From contig NZ_CANLBS010000019.1 in NCBI RefSeq assembly GCF_947488945.1, forward strand, positions 1 to 64,000: DNA of 64,000 bases, in the 5' to 3' direction. The DNA comes from an uncultured Streptomyces sp. (GTDB lineage Bacteria; Actinomycetota; Actinomycetes; Streptomycetales; Streptomycetaceae). The translations under genes were made by a program, and so were the position numbers. The notes beneath the pieces are model-generated. The model saw only the letters and a program-made list of their open reading frames with translations. It searched no databases and was not told the origin of the DNA. Of the stretch, positions 50,549 through 59,842 are shown in pieces (position 1 is the stretch's first letter; every line of letters starts with the position of its first letter).

Positions 50549-53410
50549 GTGCGGGGTTCAGGACAGAAGAGATCAGCCGGGCGAGGACAGGGGCCCGGCG
50601 GCATGCCCGTCGGGCGGGGGGTGGCCGCGGTGCTGGCCGCCGCGGGCCTGCTGGTGACGGCGACACCGGCCGCTCACGCGGTCACGGCCACCGCCTCCGC
50701 CGTGTCCGCGGTGACGGCCGGTGCGCAGACCGATACTCCGTCGCTCGTCACCGGACTGAACGAGCAGGCCGCAACCGACGCCACCGCCGCCGACGCCGCC
50801 CGCGGCCACCTCGGAGCGAACAGGAGCCGGTACCACATCCCCGCGACCTCGGCGAAGGACCTCGTCCCGGCCGGGACCACGACCGAGAAGGGCGGTAAGG
50901 AGACGGTCCGCCTCCAGCAGAGGTACAAGGGCGTTCCGGTCCTCGGTGGCCAGTACGTGGTCCGGATGACGAGGAAGGACGGCAGGCGCACCGTCACCGG
51001 CACGTCCGGCAAGTACTTCACCCGGCTGAAGCTCGGCACGGTGACACCGGAGGTCTCCGAGAAGACCGCCATCGAGCGTGCGGTCGGTGCCGTCTCCCGG
51101 CTGCCGGGCGGCGGGCTGCTGCGCGCCCCCGCCGGGGGCGGGAAGGCGGGTGGGCAGGAGTGGGTGGGCACGGCCGAAGGCGTAACGATTCTTCCGCAGG
51201 GCGCCGGCGTGCTGACCCGGCAGATCACCGTCACCGGCACCAGTCCGGTCGACGGTCAGCCGGTCAGGCAGCAGGTGTTCATCGACGCGCACTCCGGCTT
51301 TCCGGTCATGCAGTACAGCGACATCAGGACGTTCGGCGCGGCCGGCACCGGAGCGGCCGTCGCCGGAGCGACGGGCACGACACCCGAGGCGGCCCTCCCG
51401 GCAGGTGACGAACTCGTCGTCAAGGGCGGCGGAACGCGCTACAACGGCGAGAAGACCGAGGTGAACCTGTACAAGGACACCAAGGGCGTCTACCAGATGA
51501 TCGACTACGGCAGGCGGGCCGCCGACTCCCCGTACGACGGCCCCATGCTGGCGACCTACGACGCACGCGGGCGTGAGGTCGCCGCGGCGTCCGGCACCTG
51601 GCCCAGCGGCATCAAGACGTTCCAGTCGGCCTCCCCCGACCTCGGCCAGGACTTCACCGACGCCGGTGCGATCGACGCCCACTGGGCGGCCGGCAAGGTC
51701 TACGACTACTACAAGTCCCACTTCGGCCGGGCCGGCCTCGACGGCAAGGACGGCTACATCTACTCCCTGGTCGGCGTCGTCTCCAACGGCCGGCCGTACA
51801 ACAACGCCTTCTGGGACGGCGCCAAGATGGTGTACGGCCAGGGCGGCGGCGACTACCGCACCTTCTCCGCCGACACCGACGTCGTCGGTCACGAGATGAC
51901 CCACGGCGTGGTCGAGCACACCGCGAACCTCGTCTACGCGGGCCAGTCCGGCGCGATGAACGAGGCGATCGCCGACTACTTCGGCAACGCCATCGACCTG
52001 GAGGCGAACAACGTCTCCATGGACGACCCGGACGCCGGCCTGCTCGGCGAGGACCTGTGCACCACCGCGGGCCCCCGCGAGTGCGCACTGCGCGACCTCG
52101 ACGACGGCGCCACCACGTCGAAGAACTTCATCGGCACCACCTACCGCGGTGACAACGGGGGCGTGCACCTCAACTCCACCATCTTCTCCGGGGCGTTGTG
52201 GGACATGCGTCAGGACCTCGGCGCCGACCTCGCGGACAAGATCGTCTACCGCGCCCTGTCCGCGTACATGACCCCGCTCGACGGCTTCACCGAAGGCCGC
52301 GCCGCGGTCGCCGCCGCGGCGAAGGAGCTGGGTGCCACCAAGGCCCAGCTGCGGATCGTCACGCGCTCCTTCGACGCGCACGGCATCGTGCCCGGCTGGG
52401 AGAAGGCGCTCGGCGTCGACACCGACCTGATCACGTCCAAGGTCAACATCGCCGGCACCGGTGTGGGTGCCGGCGGCGGCAAGTACGCCGTCTCCCACTC
52501 CGACGAAGACGGCGGCGAGCCGTACTCGGTGTGGCTCGGCAACACCTCCGGCCAGGGCGCGCCGCAGCTGATGAGCGGCAACAACGGCGATTACAACGTC
52601 TACGCGGACACCGACGGCACGACGGTGGTGTGGGCCCAGTACAGCAGCACGGGCATCCGCATCATGGCCCGCCCCGTCAAGGGGGGCCTCGCGAAGCAGG
52701 TCGACGGCATCGGCAGCGACGTCTCCGGGCTCGTCGTGGACGGCGACTGGGTCGCCTACACGGCCTTCAATCCGCAGTTCGGCGTCACGAACGTCCGGTA
52801 CGTCAACATGAGGACCGGCGCCGTCGGTCTCGTCGACGGCGGCCGTCCGTACAACATCTCCGGTCTCCCCTCCGTCAAGGACGGCAAGATCGCCTACGCC
52901 AAGGTCGCCCCCGACGCGAACGGCGACATGAAGGTCGGCGTCGAGGTCTTCGACGGAGTCACCGGCACCAGGACGGCGATGCCCACCCCCGACGACACCA
53001 TGGGCGTCGGTCAGACCGCGAGCACCGACGACGGCGTCTTCTGGATCGAGGACAACGACGTCACCGACACCGGCCGGGCCGCGGTACGCCGCGCGAACGT
53101 CGACGGCTCGAACCCCCTCACCCTCGCCCCGGAGTCCGGCACGGGCTCGCTCCACGCCTCCACGCTGACGGCCTCGGACGACGCGGTCACCGTCACCTCG
53201 CTCCCGCCGGCCACGTCGTACGCCAACGAGACCCTGGCGAAGCTCTACCAGATGACGCCCGACGGCAAAGGCGGCGCCCGGCGCGTCTCCTGCAACCGCG
53301 GCGAACAGGCCTACGCGTCGGCCGACGAGGACCAGCGCGTCCTGTGGCTGGACGGTACGACCGGCTACACCGACCTGGTGAAGCGCGACCGCCCCGCGGG
53401 CCGCTGCTGA
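50549..53410 (+). CDS. Secreted M4-family (thermolysin-like) metallopeptidase
   Basis: This 953-residue protein has a signal peptide (GVAAVLAAAGLLVTATPAAH) and a long prosequence to about residue 290. The M4 domain has zinc motif H448-E449-x2-H452 (GHEMTH) and the third ligand in GAMNEAIADYFGN. The catalytic histidine should lie in YRGDNGGVHLNSTIFSG. The last 300 residues form a beta-propeller-like domain (TDGTTVVWAQYSSTG, VDGDWVAYTAFN). It is an extracellular protein-degrading enzyme, longer than typical thermolysins because of the C-terminal domain. It is divergent from a TrmB/LuxR regulator gene and ends at two tandem terminators. Confidence 0.9.
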   Translation: MRGSGQKRSAGRGQGPGGMPVGRGVAAVLAAAGLLVTATPAAHAVTATASAVSAVTAGAQTDTPSLVTGLNEQAATDATAADAARGHLGANRSRYHIPATSAKDLVPAGTTTEKGGKETVRLQQRYKGVPVLGGQYVVRMTRKDGRRTVTGTSGKYFTRLKLGTVTPEVSEKTAIERAVGAVSRLPGGGLLRAPAGGGKAGGQEWVGTAEGVTILPQGAGVLTRQITVTGTSPVDGQPVRQQVFIDAHSGFPVMQYSDIRTFGAAGTGAAVAGATGTTPEAALPAGDELVVKGGGTRYNGEKTEVNLYKDTKGVYQMIDYGRRAADSPYDGPMLATYDARGREVAAASGTWPSGIKTFQSASPDLGQDFTDAGAIDAHWAAGKVYDYYKSHFGRAGLDGKDGYIYSLVGVVSNGRPYNNAFWDGAKMVYGQGGGDYRTFSADTDVVGHEMTHGVVEHTANLVYAGQSGAMNEAIADYFGNAIDLEANNVSMDDPDAGLLGEDLCTTAGPRECALRDLDDGATTSKNFIGTTYRGDNGGVHLNSTIFSGALWDMRQDLGADLADKIVYRALSAYMTPLDGFTEGRAAVAAAAKELGATKAQLRIVTRSFDAHGIVPGWEKALGVDTDLITSKVNIAGTGVGAGGGKYAVSHSDEDGGEPYSVWLGNTSGQGAPQLMSGNNGDYNVYADTDGTTVVWAQYSSTGIRIMARPVKGGLAKQVDGIGSDVSGLVVDGDWVAYTAFNPQFGVTNVRYVNMRTGAVGLVDGGRPYNISGLPSVKDGKIAYAKVAPDANGDMKVGVEVFDGVTGTRTAMPTPDDTMGVGQTASTDDGVFWIEDNDVTDTGRAAVRRANVDGSNPLTLAPESGTGSLHASTLTASDDAVTVTSLPPATSYANETLAKLYQMTPDGKGGARRVSCNRGEQAYASADEDQRVLWLDGTTGYTDLVKRDRPAGRC

Positions 53411-53421
53411 TCCGTACCTGA

Positions 53422-53470
53422 CGTGGGGAGGGCGGCCGGACTCCGAGGGGGCCCGGCCGCCCTCCCCACG
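53422..53470 (+). terminator. First terminator after the M4 peptidase gene
   Basis: Arms 53422-53439 and 53453-53470 pair perfectly over 18 bp with a 13-base loop, 12 bases after the stop codon. Confidence 0.75.
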
Positions 53471-53501
53471 GACGCACCCCCGCGACGAGAACGCCGAGAA
53501 C

Positions 53502-53538
53502 GCCGAGAACCCCCGGGACGTCCCCGGGGGTTCTCGGC
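53502..53538 (+). terminator. Second, tandem terminator after the M4 peptidase gene
   Basis: A 16-bp stem (53502-53517 with 53523-53538) and a 5-base loop directly follow the first hairpin. Its left arm is part of a 9-base direct repeat (GAGAACGCC, from 53487). Confidence 0.6.
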
Positions 53539-53656
53539 GCGTCCGGGGACACACGGCCGGCCGCACGCCGGTAAGCCCTACCCCCACGACAGCATCACGA
53601 CTACGATGATCCGGGCCTGATTACCATTATCCGGAACTATTCCTGAGCGAGCTGCC

Positions 53657-54337
53657 GTGCCCGAACTCACCTTCCTGACCATCGGTCAGGCTCCGCGTCC
53701 GGACCTGTCCGACGCCATCGAGGCGCATCTGCCGACGACCGTGCGCGTGCGTCACGCCGGCGCGCTCGACGGCCTGACCCGCCGGGAGGTCGAGCGCGGC
53801 TTCGGGTCGGCGGAAGGGCGGGCGACGCTGCTGAGCCGACTGGCAGACGGCAGCGCCGTGACCCTGGACGCCGACGCCGTCGGGGCCGCACTGCAGTCCC
53901 GGCTCGACCGGGCGCAGGACGCGGGGGCCGACGTCGTCGTGCTCCTGTGCACCGGCGAGTTCCCCGGCCTGCGGGCCGGGCGGGCACGGCTCGTCGAGCC
54001 GGACGCCCTGGTCACGGGCTACGTCGGCACGGTGCTGCGGGGCAGCCGCGTCGGGATCGTCGTTCCGCTGCCGGAGCAGGTGGCCGAAGCCCGCGCGAAG
54101 TGGCGGGACGCCGTCCCGGACCCCGCCTTCACGACGGCCTCACCGTACGCCGAGGACGACGCGGCGCTGTGCGCGGCCGCGCGGGCCCACCTGGAGGCGG
54201 GCGCACAGGCGCTGATGCTCGACTGCATGGGCTATGGGCCGCGGCACCGCCGGGCGTTGCGGGCGGCCGGGGTGACGGTGCCGGTCCTGACGCCCGGGGC
54301 GGTGGTGGGGGCGGCGCTCGGCCCGCTGCTGGACTGA
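53657..54337 (+). CDS. AroM-family protein
   Basis: This 226-residue protein begins PELTFLTIGQAPRPDLSDAI and has VVVLLCTGEFPGL, YVGTVLRGSRVGIVVPLPEQ and LMLDCMGYGPRHRRALRAAG. These are the marks of the AroM family, related to aspartate/glutamate racemase folds with two cysteines (CTG and DCMGY). Its reaction is not established. It is convergent with the IclR gene. It is often found with OPT transporter, DUF917 and peptidase genes as here, so it probably belongs to the same module. GTG 53657. Confidence 0.75.
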   Translation: MPELTFLTIGQAPRPDLSDAIEAHLPTTVRVRHAGALDGLTRREVERGFGSAEGRATLLSRLADGSAVTLDADAVGAALQSRLDRAQDAGADVVVLLCTGEFPGLRAGRARLVEPDALVTGYVGTVLRGSRVGIVVPLPEQVAEARAKWRDAVPDPAFTTASPYAEDDAALCAAARAHLEAGAQALMLDCMGYGPRHRRALRAAGVTVPVLTPGAVVGAALGPLLD

Positions 54338-54387
54338 GCAGCGCCGCAGCGGCCCGGTGCCGGTCGGGGCGCAGCCCGGCGCCCCGC

Positions 54388-55158
54388 TCAGGACTCGACG
54401 TACCGCAGCCAGTAGGGGTCGCCGATGCGCTTGCCGACACGGAGGGCGGCGTCGCGCACCGCCCGGCCGAAGCGGGCGGCGTTCTGGTCGTGGAGTTCGG
54501 GGGCGGGCAGCGCGACGCCGATGCCGAAGATCTGACCGGTGTCGCTGTCGAGGACGGCGGCGGAGACCCCGGCGACGTTCGGGACGTACTCGCCGCGTGA
54601 GGATTCCCAGCCGTCGGCACGCACCCGGGCCAGGCACGCGGTCAGTTCGCCGGGGGTGCGCGGCGCCGACCCCGTGCTCTGTTCGAGGCGCGCGTCCACG
54701 AGCCGCAGCACCTGCGCGTCCTCCAGGCGGGCGAGCAGCGCCCGCCCCATGGAACTGGCGTATGCCGGAGCCCTGGTACCGGCCGGGGTGTACGCCTGGA
54801 GAGCGCCGGTCGTCCCGAGCCGCATGTGGAGCACCAGCGACTCGGACCCGTCGAGCACGTCCACGTATCCCGTGTATCCGAGGTCGGCGACCAGTCTGGC
54901 CACCTCCTCCTCCAGGAGGGAGGCCGTGCTGCGCGAGGCGCGGAAGTGGTACGAGGCCTCCATCACGAGCACGCCGGGGCGGTAGGCACGGCTGACCGGG
55001 TCGCGGTCGAGGAAGCCGTGGTCGGCCATCATGCTGAGCGTCCGCGACACCGAGCTCTTGGGCAGACCCAGGGCTCCCGCGACGTCCGTCACGGTCAGAT
55101 CGCGCTGGAGGCGCGCCATCAGTCGCAGGACGTCGCGCGCGTTGGCGAGTGTGCTCAC
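54388..55158 (-). CDS. IclR-type regulator
   Basis: This 256-residue protein has an IclR winged helix (LARDVLRLMA-like start, LTVTDVAGALGLPKSSVSRT, then MMADHGFLDRDPVSRAYRPG). The effector domain covers residues about 75-250 (YVDVLDGSESLVLHMRLGTT, ASSMGRALLARLEDAQV, GVSAAVLDSDTG). It lies between the AroM gene and the OPT operon, with a symmetric element in the gap to the OPT gene, and probably controls the module in response to a substrate or product. GTG 55158 follows a GGGAG ribosome site. Confidence 0.85.
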   Translation of the reverse strand: MSTLANARDVLRLMARLQRDLTVTDVAGALGLPKSSVSRTLSMMADHGFLDRDPVSRAYRPGVLVMEASYHFRASRSTASLLEEEVARLVADLGYTGYVDVLDGSESLVLHMRLGTTGALQAYTPAGTRAPAYASSMGRALLARLEDAQVLRLVDARLEQSTGSAPRTPGELTACLARVRADGWESSRGEYVPNVAGVSAAVLDSDTGQIFGIGVALPAPELHDQNAARFGRAVRDAALRVGKRIGDPYWLRYVES

Positions 55159-55343
55159 CGTTCTCCCGTCTCCCCCCGGACCCTGCCGGACCGTGTCGTC
55201 CGATCGTAAGGGGCGCCCGCAGGTCGGCGTGACCGCCCCTCGCCCGCGGCGCCGGGCCGTCCGCATGCCGGGAATCCGGACCACGCCCTTGACGCCGGAC
55301 TGCACCTTATGGATGATCCAGAGAGGTCCAGATATTCGCATGC

Positions 55344-55362
55344 AGTTCCATATTTTAGAACT
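55344..55362. promoter_or_regulatory. Inverted repeat in the IclR-OPT gap
   Basis: AGTTC (55344-55348) and GAACT (55358-55362) flank a 9-base AT-rich centre, about 50 bases before the OPT start. A related GGAACTATTCC palindrome (53633-53643) precedes the AroM gene. The shared GGAACT on one strand hints at a common regulator. Confidence 0.4.
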
Positions 55363-55411
55363 TCTGAGGCGATCGACATGACGCCGACCCGTACGGGAGC
55401 ACCGAAGACCC

Positions 55412-57043
55412 ATGAGCACTGACGCCTCGCCGCAGGCAGAGACCTCGCGGCCCGGGGGCGAGGGACGAAGCCATCCGCGCGCCCTCGCCCCCGGCAATCT
55501 GATCCTCACCGTGGTGCTCAGCGTGTTCGGGGCCATCGTGGGGGTGCAGTTGCTCGCCACCCTCGGCGTCACCCCCAGCACCTCGCTGATCGGCGCGCTG
55601 GCCGCGATGACACTGGCCCGGGTGCCGCTCGTCTGGTTCCGCGGCTTCCGCTCGGTGCACGCCCAGAACCTCGCGCAGACCAGCATCTCCTCGGCCACCT
55701 TCGGCGCCGCGAACAGCCTGTTCCTGCCGATCGGCATCCCGTTCCTGTTCGGGATGGACGACATGATCGTGCCGATGCTGATCGGGGTCGCCGCCGCCAT
55801 GCTGGTCGACGCCTGGCTGCTGTACCGGATGTACGACACCCCGGCCTTCCCCGCGAAGAACCCATGGCCCCCCGGACTCGCCGCCGCCCAGGCCATCAAG
55901 GCCGGGGACGAGGGCGGGCGCCGGGCCAAGGTGCTCGGACTGGGCCTGCTGACCGGTCTGGTCGGCGCCGCCTTCACGCTGCCCATGTCGGCGTTCGGCG
56001 TGGCCCTGATCGGCGGCTTCGGCGCCATGGCCGCCTTCGGCGCCGGCCTGCTGTTCAACCAGTACGCCGACCCGCTGTTCGGCCTCGACCTGGGCGCGAT
56101 GTACCTGCCCCACGGCATGATGATGGGGGCGGGTCTGGTCGCCCTGGTCCAAGTCGGCCGCACCATCGTCAAGGTCCGCCGCGCCCCGTCGGACGGCGCC
56201 CGTGCGAACGGGCCGGCAAGCGCACCGGAGGGCGCCCGGCGCCTGGGGCGCTCCATGCGGCTGGGCTTCGGCGCCTACCTCGTCATCTCGGTCCTGCTGG
56301 CGTTCGGCACCGGCGCCGCCACGCACATGAGCCCCGGCATGCTGATCGGCTTCCTGCTGTACGCCTCCGTCGCCGCGTTCCTGCACGAACTGCTCGTCGG
56401 CATCGCGTCGATGCACTCCGGCTGGTTCCCCGCCTTCGCGATCGCCCTGATCACGCTGCTGCTCGGCATCCTCATCGGTTTCCCGCCCGAGGCGCTCGTC
56501 GTCCTGTCCGGCTTCACCGCCGCGACCGGACCGGCCTTCGCCGACATGGGCTACGACCTCAAGGCGGGGCACCTGCTACGGGGCGAGAACGCCGACCCGG
56601 CCTTCGAACTGGAGGGCCGCCGTCAGCAGCTCATCGCCGCGATGATCGGCTTCGGTGTCGCCATCGTCGTCGTCCTCCTGTCCTACCGGATGTTCTTCGA
56701 CAACGGCCAGACCGCCCCGATCGACGCCGCGTACGTCGCCGCGATCAAGGCGGGCCCTTCCGCGGAGACCGCCCGGCACCTCGCACTGTGGGCGATCCCG
56801 GGCGCGGCCGTGCAGTTGATCGGCGGCTCGAAGCGCCAGCTCGGGATCCTGCTGGCCACCGGGCTGCTGATCGCCACGCCGATGGCCGGCTGGATGGTCG
56901 CCGCGGGCATCGCCGTCCGCGTCCTCGCCCCGCGCGTCCTCGGCGCGAAGGCCAAGGACGACCTGGAGGTCTTCGCCGGCGGCGCGATCGCGGGTGACGC
57001 CCTCTACTCGTTCGGCAACGGCGTGTTCAAGGCCGCCACGTAG
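55412..57043 (+). CDS. OPT-family oligopeptide transporter
   Basis: This 543-residue protein has about 12-14 hydrophobic segments and the OPT/YSL features NLAQTSISSATFGAANSLFL, YDTPAFPAKNPWPPGLAAAQ and FGLDLGAMYLPHGMMMGAGL. OPT transporters use the proton gradient to bring in peptides, modified peptides or metal chelates. It heads an operon with DUF917 and an M20 peptidase, which suggests that the cargo is a peptide-like compound broken down inside the cell. It is divergent from the IclR regulator gene. ATG 55412. Confidence 0.85.
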   Translation: MSTDASPQAETSRPGGEGRSHPRALAPGNLILTVVLSVFGAIVGVQLLATLGVTPSTSLIGALAAMTLARVPLVWFRGFRSVHAQNLAQTSISSATFGAANSLFLPIGIPFLFGMDDMIVPMLIGVAAAMLVDAWLLYRMYDTPAFPAKNPWPPGLAAAQAIKAGDEGGRRAKVLGLGLLTGLVGAAFTLPMSAFGVALIGGFGAMAAFGAGLLFNQYADPLFGLDLGAMYLPHGMMMGAGLVALVQVGRTIVKVRRAPSDGARANGPASAPEGARRLGRSMRLGFGAYLVISVLLAFGTGAATHMSPGMLIGFLLYASVAAFLHELLVGIASMHSGWFPAFAIALITLLLGILIGFPPEALVVLSGFTAATGPAFADMGYDLKAGHLLRGENADPAFELEGRRQQLIAAMIGFGVAIVVVLLSYRMFFDNGQTAPIDAAYVAAIKAGPSAETARHLALWAIPGAAVQLIGGSKRQLGILLATGLLIATPMAGWMVAAGIAVRVLAPRVLGAKAKDDLEVFAGGAIAGDALYSFGNGVFKAAT

Positions 57044-57134
57044 CCGGCCGCGTCCGGGGCCGCCGGACGGCCGGGCCCCCGCGCCCCCTCTCGACCACTC
57101 TCACCCCTGCACAGAACCACCCTGGGAGACCCCC

Positions 57135-58199
57135 GTGAAGCGACAGTTGACCCATGACGACATCCGCGCGGCCGTGTACGGCGGCGCGGTACTGGGCGGA
57201 GGCGGCGGAGGATTCGTCGAGCGGGGACTGCGCACCGCCGAACTGGCCCTCCAGACCGGCATGCCGGAACTGTGGAGCGCCGACGAGTTCGCGGACGAGG
57301 ACCTGACCGCGACGGTGGCCCTGGTCGGCGCCCCCGCGGCACCGGACCCCCAGGTCCTTCCCACCCACCTGCTGCGCGCGCTGGAGCTGCTCCGCCGCGA
57401 CCTGCCGCGCCCGCTCGTCGCGATCCACACGAACGAGAACGGCGCCGAGACCACCATCAACGGCTGGTTCCACTCCGCGATGACCGGCCTGCCCGTCATC
57501 GACCTGGCCTGCAACGGCCGTGCCCACCCGTCCAGCGTGATGGGCGCGATGGGCCTGCATCAGGAGGCCGGGTACCTCTCCCGGCAGGGGTACGCGGGCG
57601 GCAAGCCGTACGCCTATGTCGAGGGGTCCGTCTCAGGCCGCCTGGAGGCCACCTCGAACGTGGTACGGCGCGCGTCCGTCGAGGCGGGCGGCTGGGTGGG
57701 CGTCGCCCGGAATCCCGTCGAGGTCGGCTACGCGGTGCGTAACGGCGCGCCGGGCGCCATCGGTTTCGCCCTCGAACTGGGCCGCCGCTTCCTGGCGGAC
57801 GGCGTGCCCGGCGCCGCGCGCCACCTCGGCGGTGAGATCGCCGTCACCGCGACGGTCGCCGCGTACCGGTGCGAGCAGCGGGAGGGTCTGGACGTCGGCG
57901 TCGCGGTCCTGGACGACGCGGCGCGCACCACCCTGTACCTCGTCAACGAGTACATGGCACTCGATGTCGACGGTGCCCGCCGGGCCTCGTTCCCCGACCT
58001 GATCACGACGTTCGACGAGGCCGGACAGCCGCTCGCCTCCGCGGACGTCGAGGTCGGCAGCCGGATCAGCGTCCTGGTCGCCCCGGCCGAGAACCTGCTG
58101 CTCTCCCGGACGATGTACATGCCCGACGTGTACGCGCCGGTGGAGGAGTTGCTCGGCATCGGGTTCGCCCCGTCCGCGAAGGCCCTCGCCGATGCCTGA
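57135..58199 (+). CDS. DUF917 / S-methyl thiohydantoin desulfurase family protein
   Basis: This 354-residue protein has the DUF917 marks: LTHDDIRAAVYGGAVLGGGG, VAIHTNENGAETTINGWFHS, VIDLACNGRAHPSSVMGAMG and YMALDVDGARRASFPDLITT. Members resemble hydantoinase subunits and some act on thiohydantoin compounds. In this operon it could open a cyclic peptide-like ring before the M20 peptidase cuts it. GTG 57135 has GGGAG 6 bases upstream. It overlaps the M20 gene by 8 bases. Confidence 0.78.
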   Translation: MKRQLTHDDIRAAVYGGAVLGGGGGGFVERGLRTAELALQTGMPELWSADEFADEDLTATVALVGAPAAPDPQVLPTHLLRALELLRRDLPRPLVAIHTNENGAETTINGWFHSAMTGLPVIDLACNGRAHPSSVMGAMGLHQEAGYLSRQGYAGGKPYAYVEGSVSGRLEATSNVVRRASVEAGGWVGVARNPVEVGYAVRNGAPGAIGFALELGRRFLADGVPGAARHLGGEIAVTATVAAYRCEQREGLDVGVAVLDDAARTTLYLVNEYMALDVDGARRASFPDLITTFDEAGQPLASADVEVGSRISVLVAPAENLLLSRTMYMPDVYAPVEELLGIGFAPSAKALADA

Positions 58200-59652
58200 G
58201 CAGGCTCGGGCAGGTGTCGCGGAGGCCGGCTCCGTACGGGAGTTCTGTGACGCCCAGTGGGGCGCGGAGGTGATCCCGTTCGTCGAACGGCACATCCGCG
58301 TCCCGGCCGTCAGCCCCGCGTACGACCCCGACTGGGAGACCCGCGGCCACCTCGACCGGGCCGTCGGCACCGCGGCCGCGTGGCTGCGGGAGTCGCCGCT
58401 GCCCGGCCTGCGCGTCGAGGTACTGCGCGCGCCGGGGCGCACTCCGCTGGTCTTCTTCGAGGTACCGGGCGAAGGCTCGTCGGCACAGGACACCGTCCTG
58501 TTCTACGGCCATCTCGACAAGCAGCCCGAGGGTGAGGGCTGGACGGGCGGACGCTCGGCCTGGGAGCCGGTCTTCGACGGCACCCGGCTGTACGGGCGCG
58601 GCGGCGCCGACGACGGGTACGCGCTGCCCGCCGCGGTGACCGCGGTGCGGGCACTGGCGGAACAGGGGGCGGCACGGCCGCGCTGCGTGGGCGTGTTCGA
58701 GGCGGGCGAGGAGTCGGGCAGCCCCGACCTCGGCCACTGGTTCTCCCGCCTCGCACCGCGCATCGGCGAGGTGGGCCTCGTGGTCTGTCTGGACTCCGGT
58801 GCCGGCGACCACGAACGGCTGTGGCTGGTCACGTCGTTGCGCGGGGCGTGCGGCGGAACGCTCGACGTGCGGGTCCTCGGCGACGGTGCGCACTCCGGCG
58901 ACGCGGGCGGCGTGGTGCCGTCGTCGTTCCGGGTGCTGCGGCAGTTGCTGGACCGGTTGGAAGACGGTGCGACGGGCGTGCTCCGCCCGGACGCCCTCCA
59001 CTGTGAGGTGCCGGCCGACCGCCGCGTCCAGGCACGTGAGGCGGCGGCGCTGCTGGGCGAGCAGGTCCAAGACCGCTTCGACTGGCACGGGGGCACCTCC
59101 CCGGTGACGTCCGATCCGGAGGAGTTGCTGCTCAACCGGGCCTGGCGTCCCAGTCTGGAGGTCACGGGGGCGGACGGCCTTCCGCCCGTCGCCTCGGCGG
59201 GTAACGTGCTGCGCCCGCACACCCGCGTCAAGCTGTCGCTGCGGCTGCCTCCCGCGGTGGACGCCGCCGCGGCGCTCGCCGAGGTCGGCCGGATTCTGGA
59301 GGCGGACCCGCCGTACGGCTCGTCGGTCCGGTTCACGCCCGACCGGGTCCTCGCCGACGGCTGGCACGCCCCCGCCGAGCAGCCGTGGCTGCGGGCGGCG
59401 CTGTCGGCGGCCGGCCGGGCCTGTTTCGACGGGGCGGACGTGGCGAGGATCGGTCAGGGCGGCACCATCCCCCTGATGGGGAAGCTGACCCGGCAGTTCC
59501 CGGAAGCACAGTTCCTGGCCTGCGGAGTTTTGGGTCCGGGCGCGAACGCCCACGGTCCGAACGAGTCCCTCCACGTTCCCTACGCGCGACGCCTCACGTC
59601 GAGCCTGTCGCTCGTCCTCAACGGCTACGCCCTCCGGGCCGGGCACGGGTAG
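58192..59652 (+). CDS. M20-family zinc peptidase
   Basis: This 486-residue cytoplasmic protein has the M20 metal motifs: H in VLFYGHLDKQP, D in LYGRGGADDGYA, E in FEAGEESGSPD and D in VCLDSGAGDHE. A dimerisation domain and a final histidine in GPNESLHVPY complete the set. M20 peptidases remove amino acids from peptides or N-acyl groups. The gene overlaps that for DUF917, so both proteins are likely made in equal amount. It is probably the last step of uptake and breakdown by this module. Confidence 0.85.
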   Translation: MPEQARAGVAEAGSVREFCDAQWGAEVIPFVERHIRVPAVSPAYDPDWETRGHLDRAVGTAAAWLRESPLPGLRVEVLRAPGRTPLVFFEVPGEGSSAQDTVLFYGHLDKQPEGEGWTGGRSAWEPVFDGTRLYGRGGADDGYALPAAVTAVRALAEQGAARPRCVGVFEAGEESGSPDLGHWFSRLAPRIGEVGLVVCLDSGAGDHERLWLVTSLRGACGGTLDVRVLGDGAHSGDAGGVVPSSFRVLRQLLDRLEDGATGVLRPDALHCEVPADRRVQAREAAALLGEQVQDRFDWHGGTSPVTSDPEELLLNRAWRPSLEVTGADGLPPVASAGNVLRPHTRVKLSLRLPPAVDAAAALAEVGRILEADPPYGSSVRFTPDRVLADGWHAPAEQPWLRAALSAAGRACFDGADVARIGQGGTIPLMGKLTRQFPEAQFLACGVLGPGANAHGPNESLHVPYARRLTSSLSLVLNGYALRAGHG

Positions 59653-59773
59653 ACCTCCGGGGCGGCCGGACGACACGAGGGGCCGAGGGACCGCGGGCCG
59701 TGGCGCCCGCCCGAAACGCTGCGAGGGCGGGTCGGCGGCGAGCCCTCGGGAGACCGGCCACGGGCACAGCCGC

Positions 59774-59801
59774 TTGCGGTTCCGCGACGACCACATAGGA
59801 T
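59774..59801 (+). promoter_or_regulatory. Likely promoter of the DUF6325 gene
   Basis: TTGCGG (59774-59779) and TAGGAT (59796-59801), 16 bases apart, fit a housekeeping-type promoter. Transcription would begin about 35 bases before the GTG at 59843. Confidence 0.5.
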
Positions 59802-59842
59802 CACTTAAATGCCACATTGCACCTTTTGAGAGGTGGGCTTTC

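Noticed and set aside
50573..53587. A 1004-codon minus-strand frame opposite the M4 peptidase gene
   Set aside because: The plus-strand peptidase has full motifs; the antisense product is compositionally biased and has no recognisable domain.
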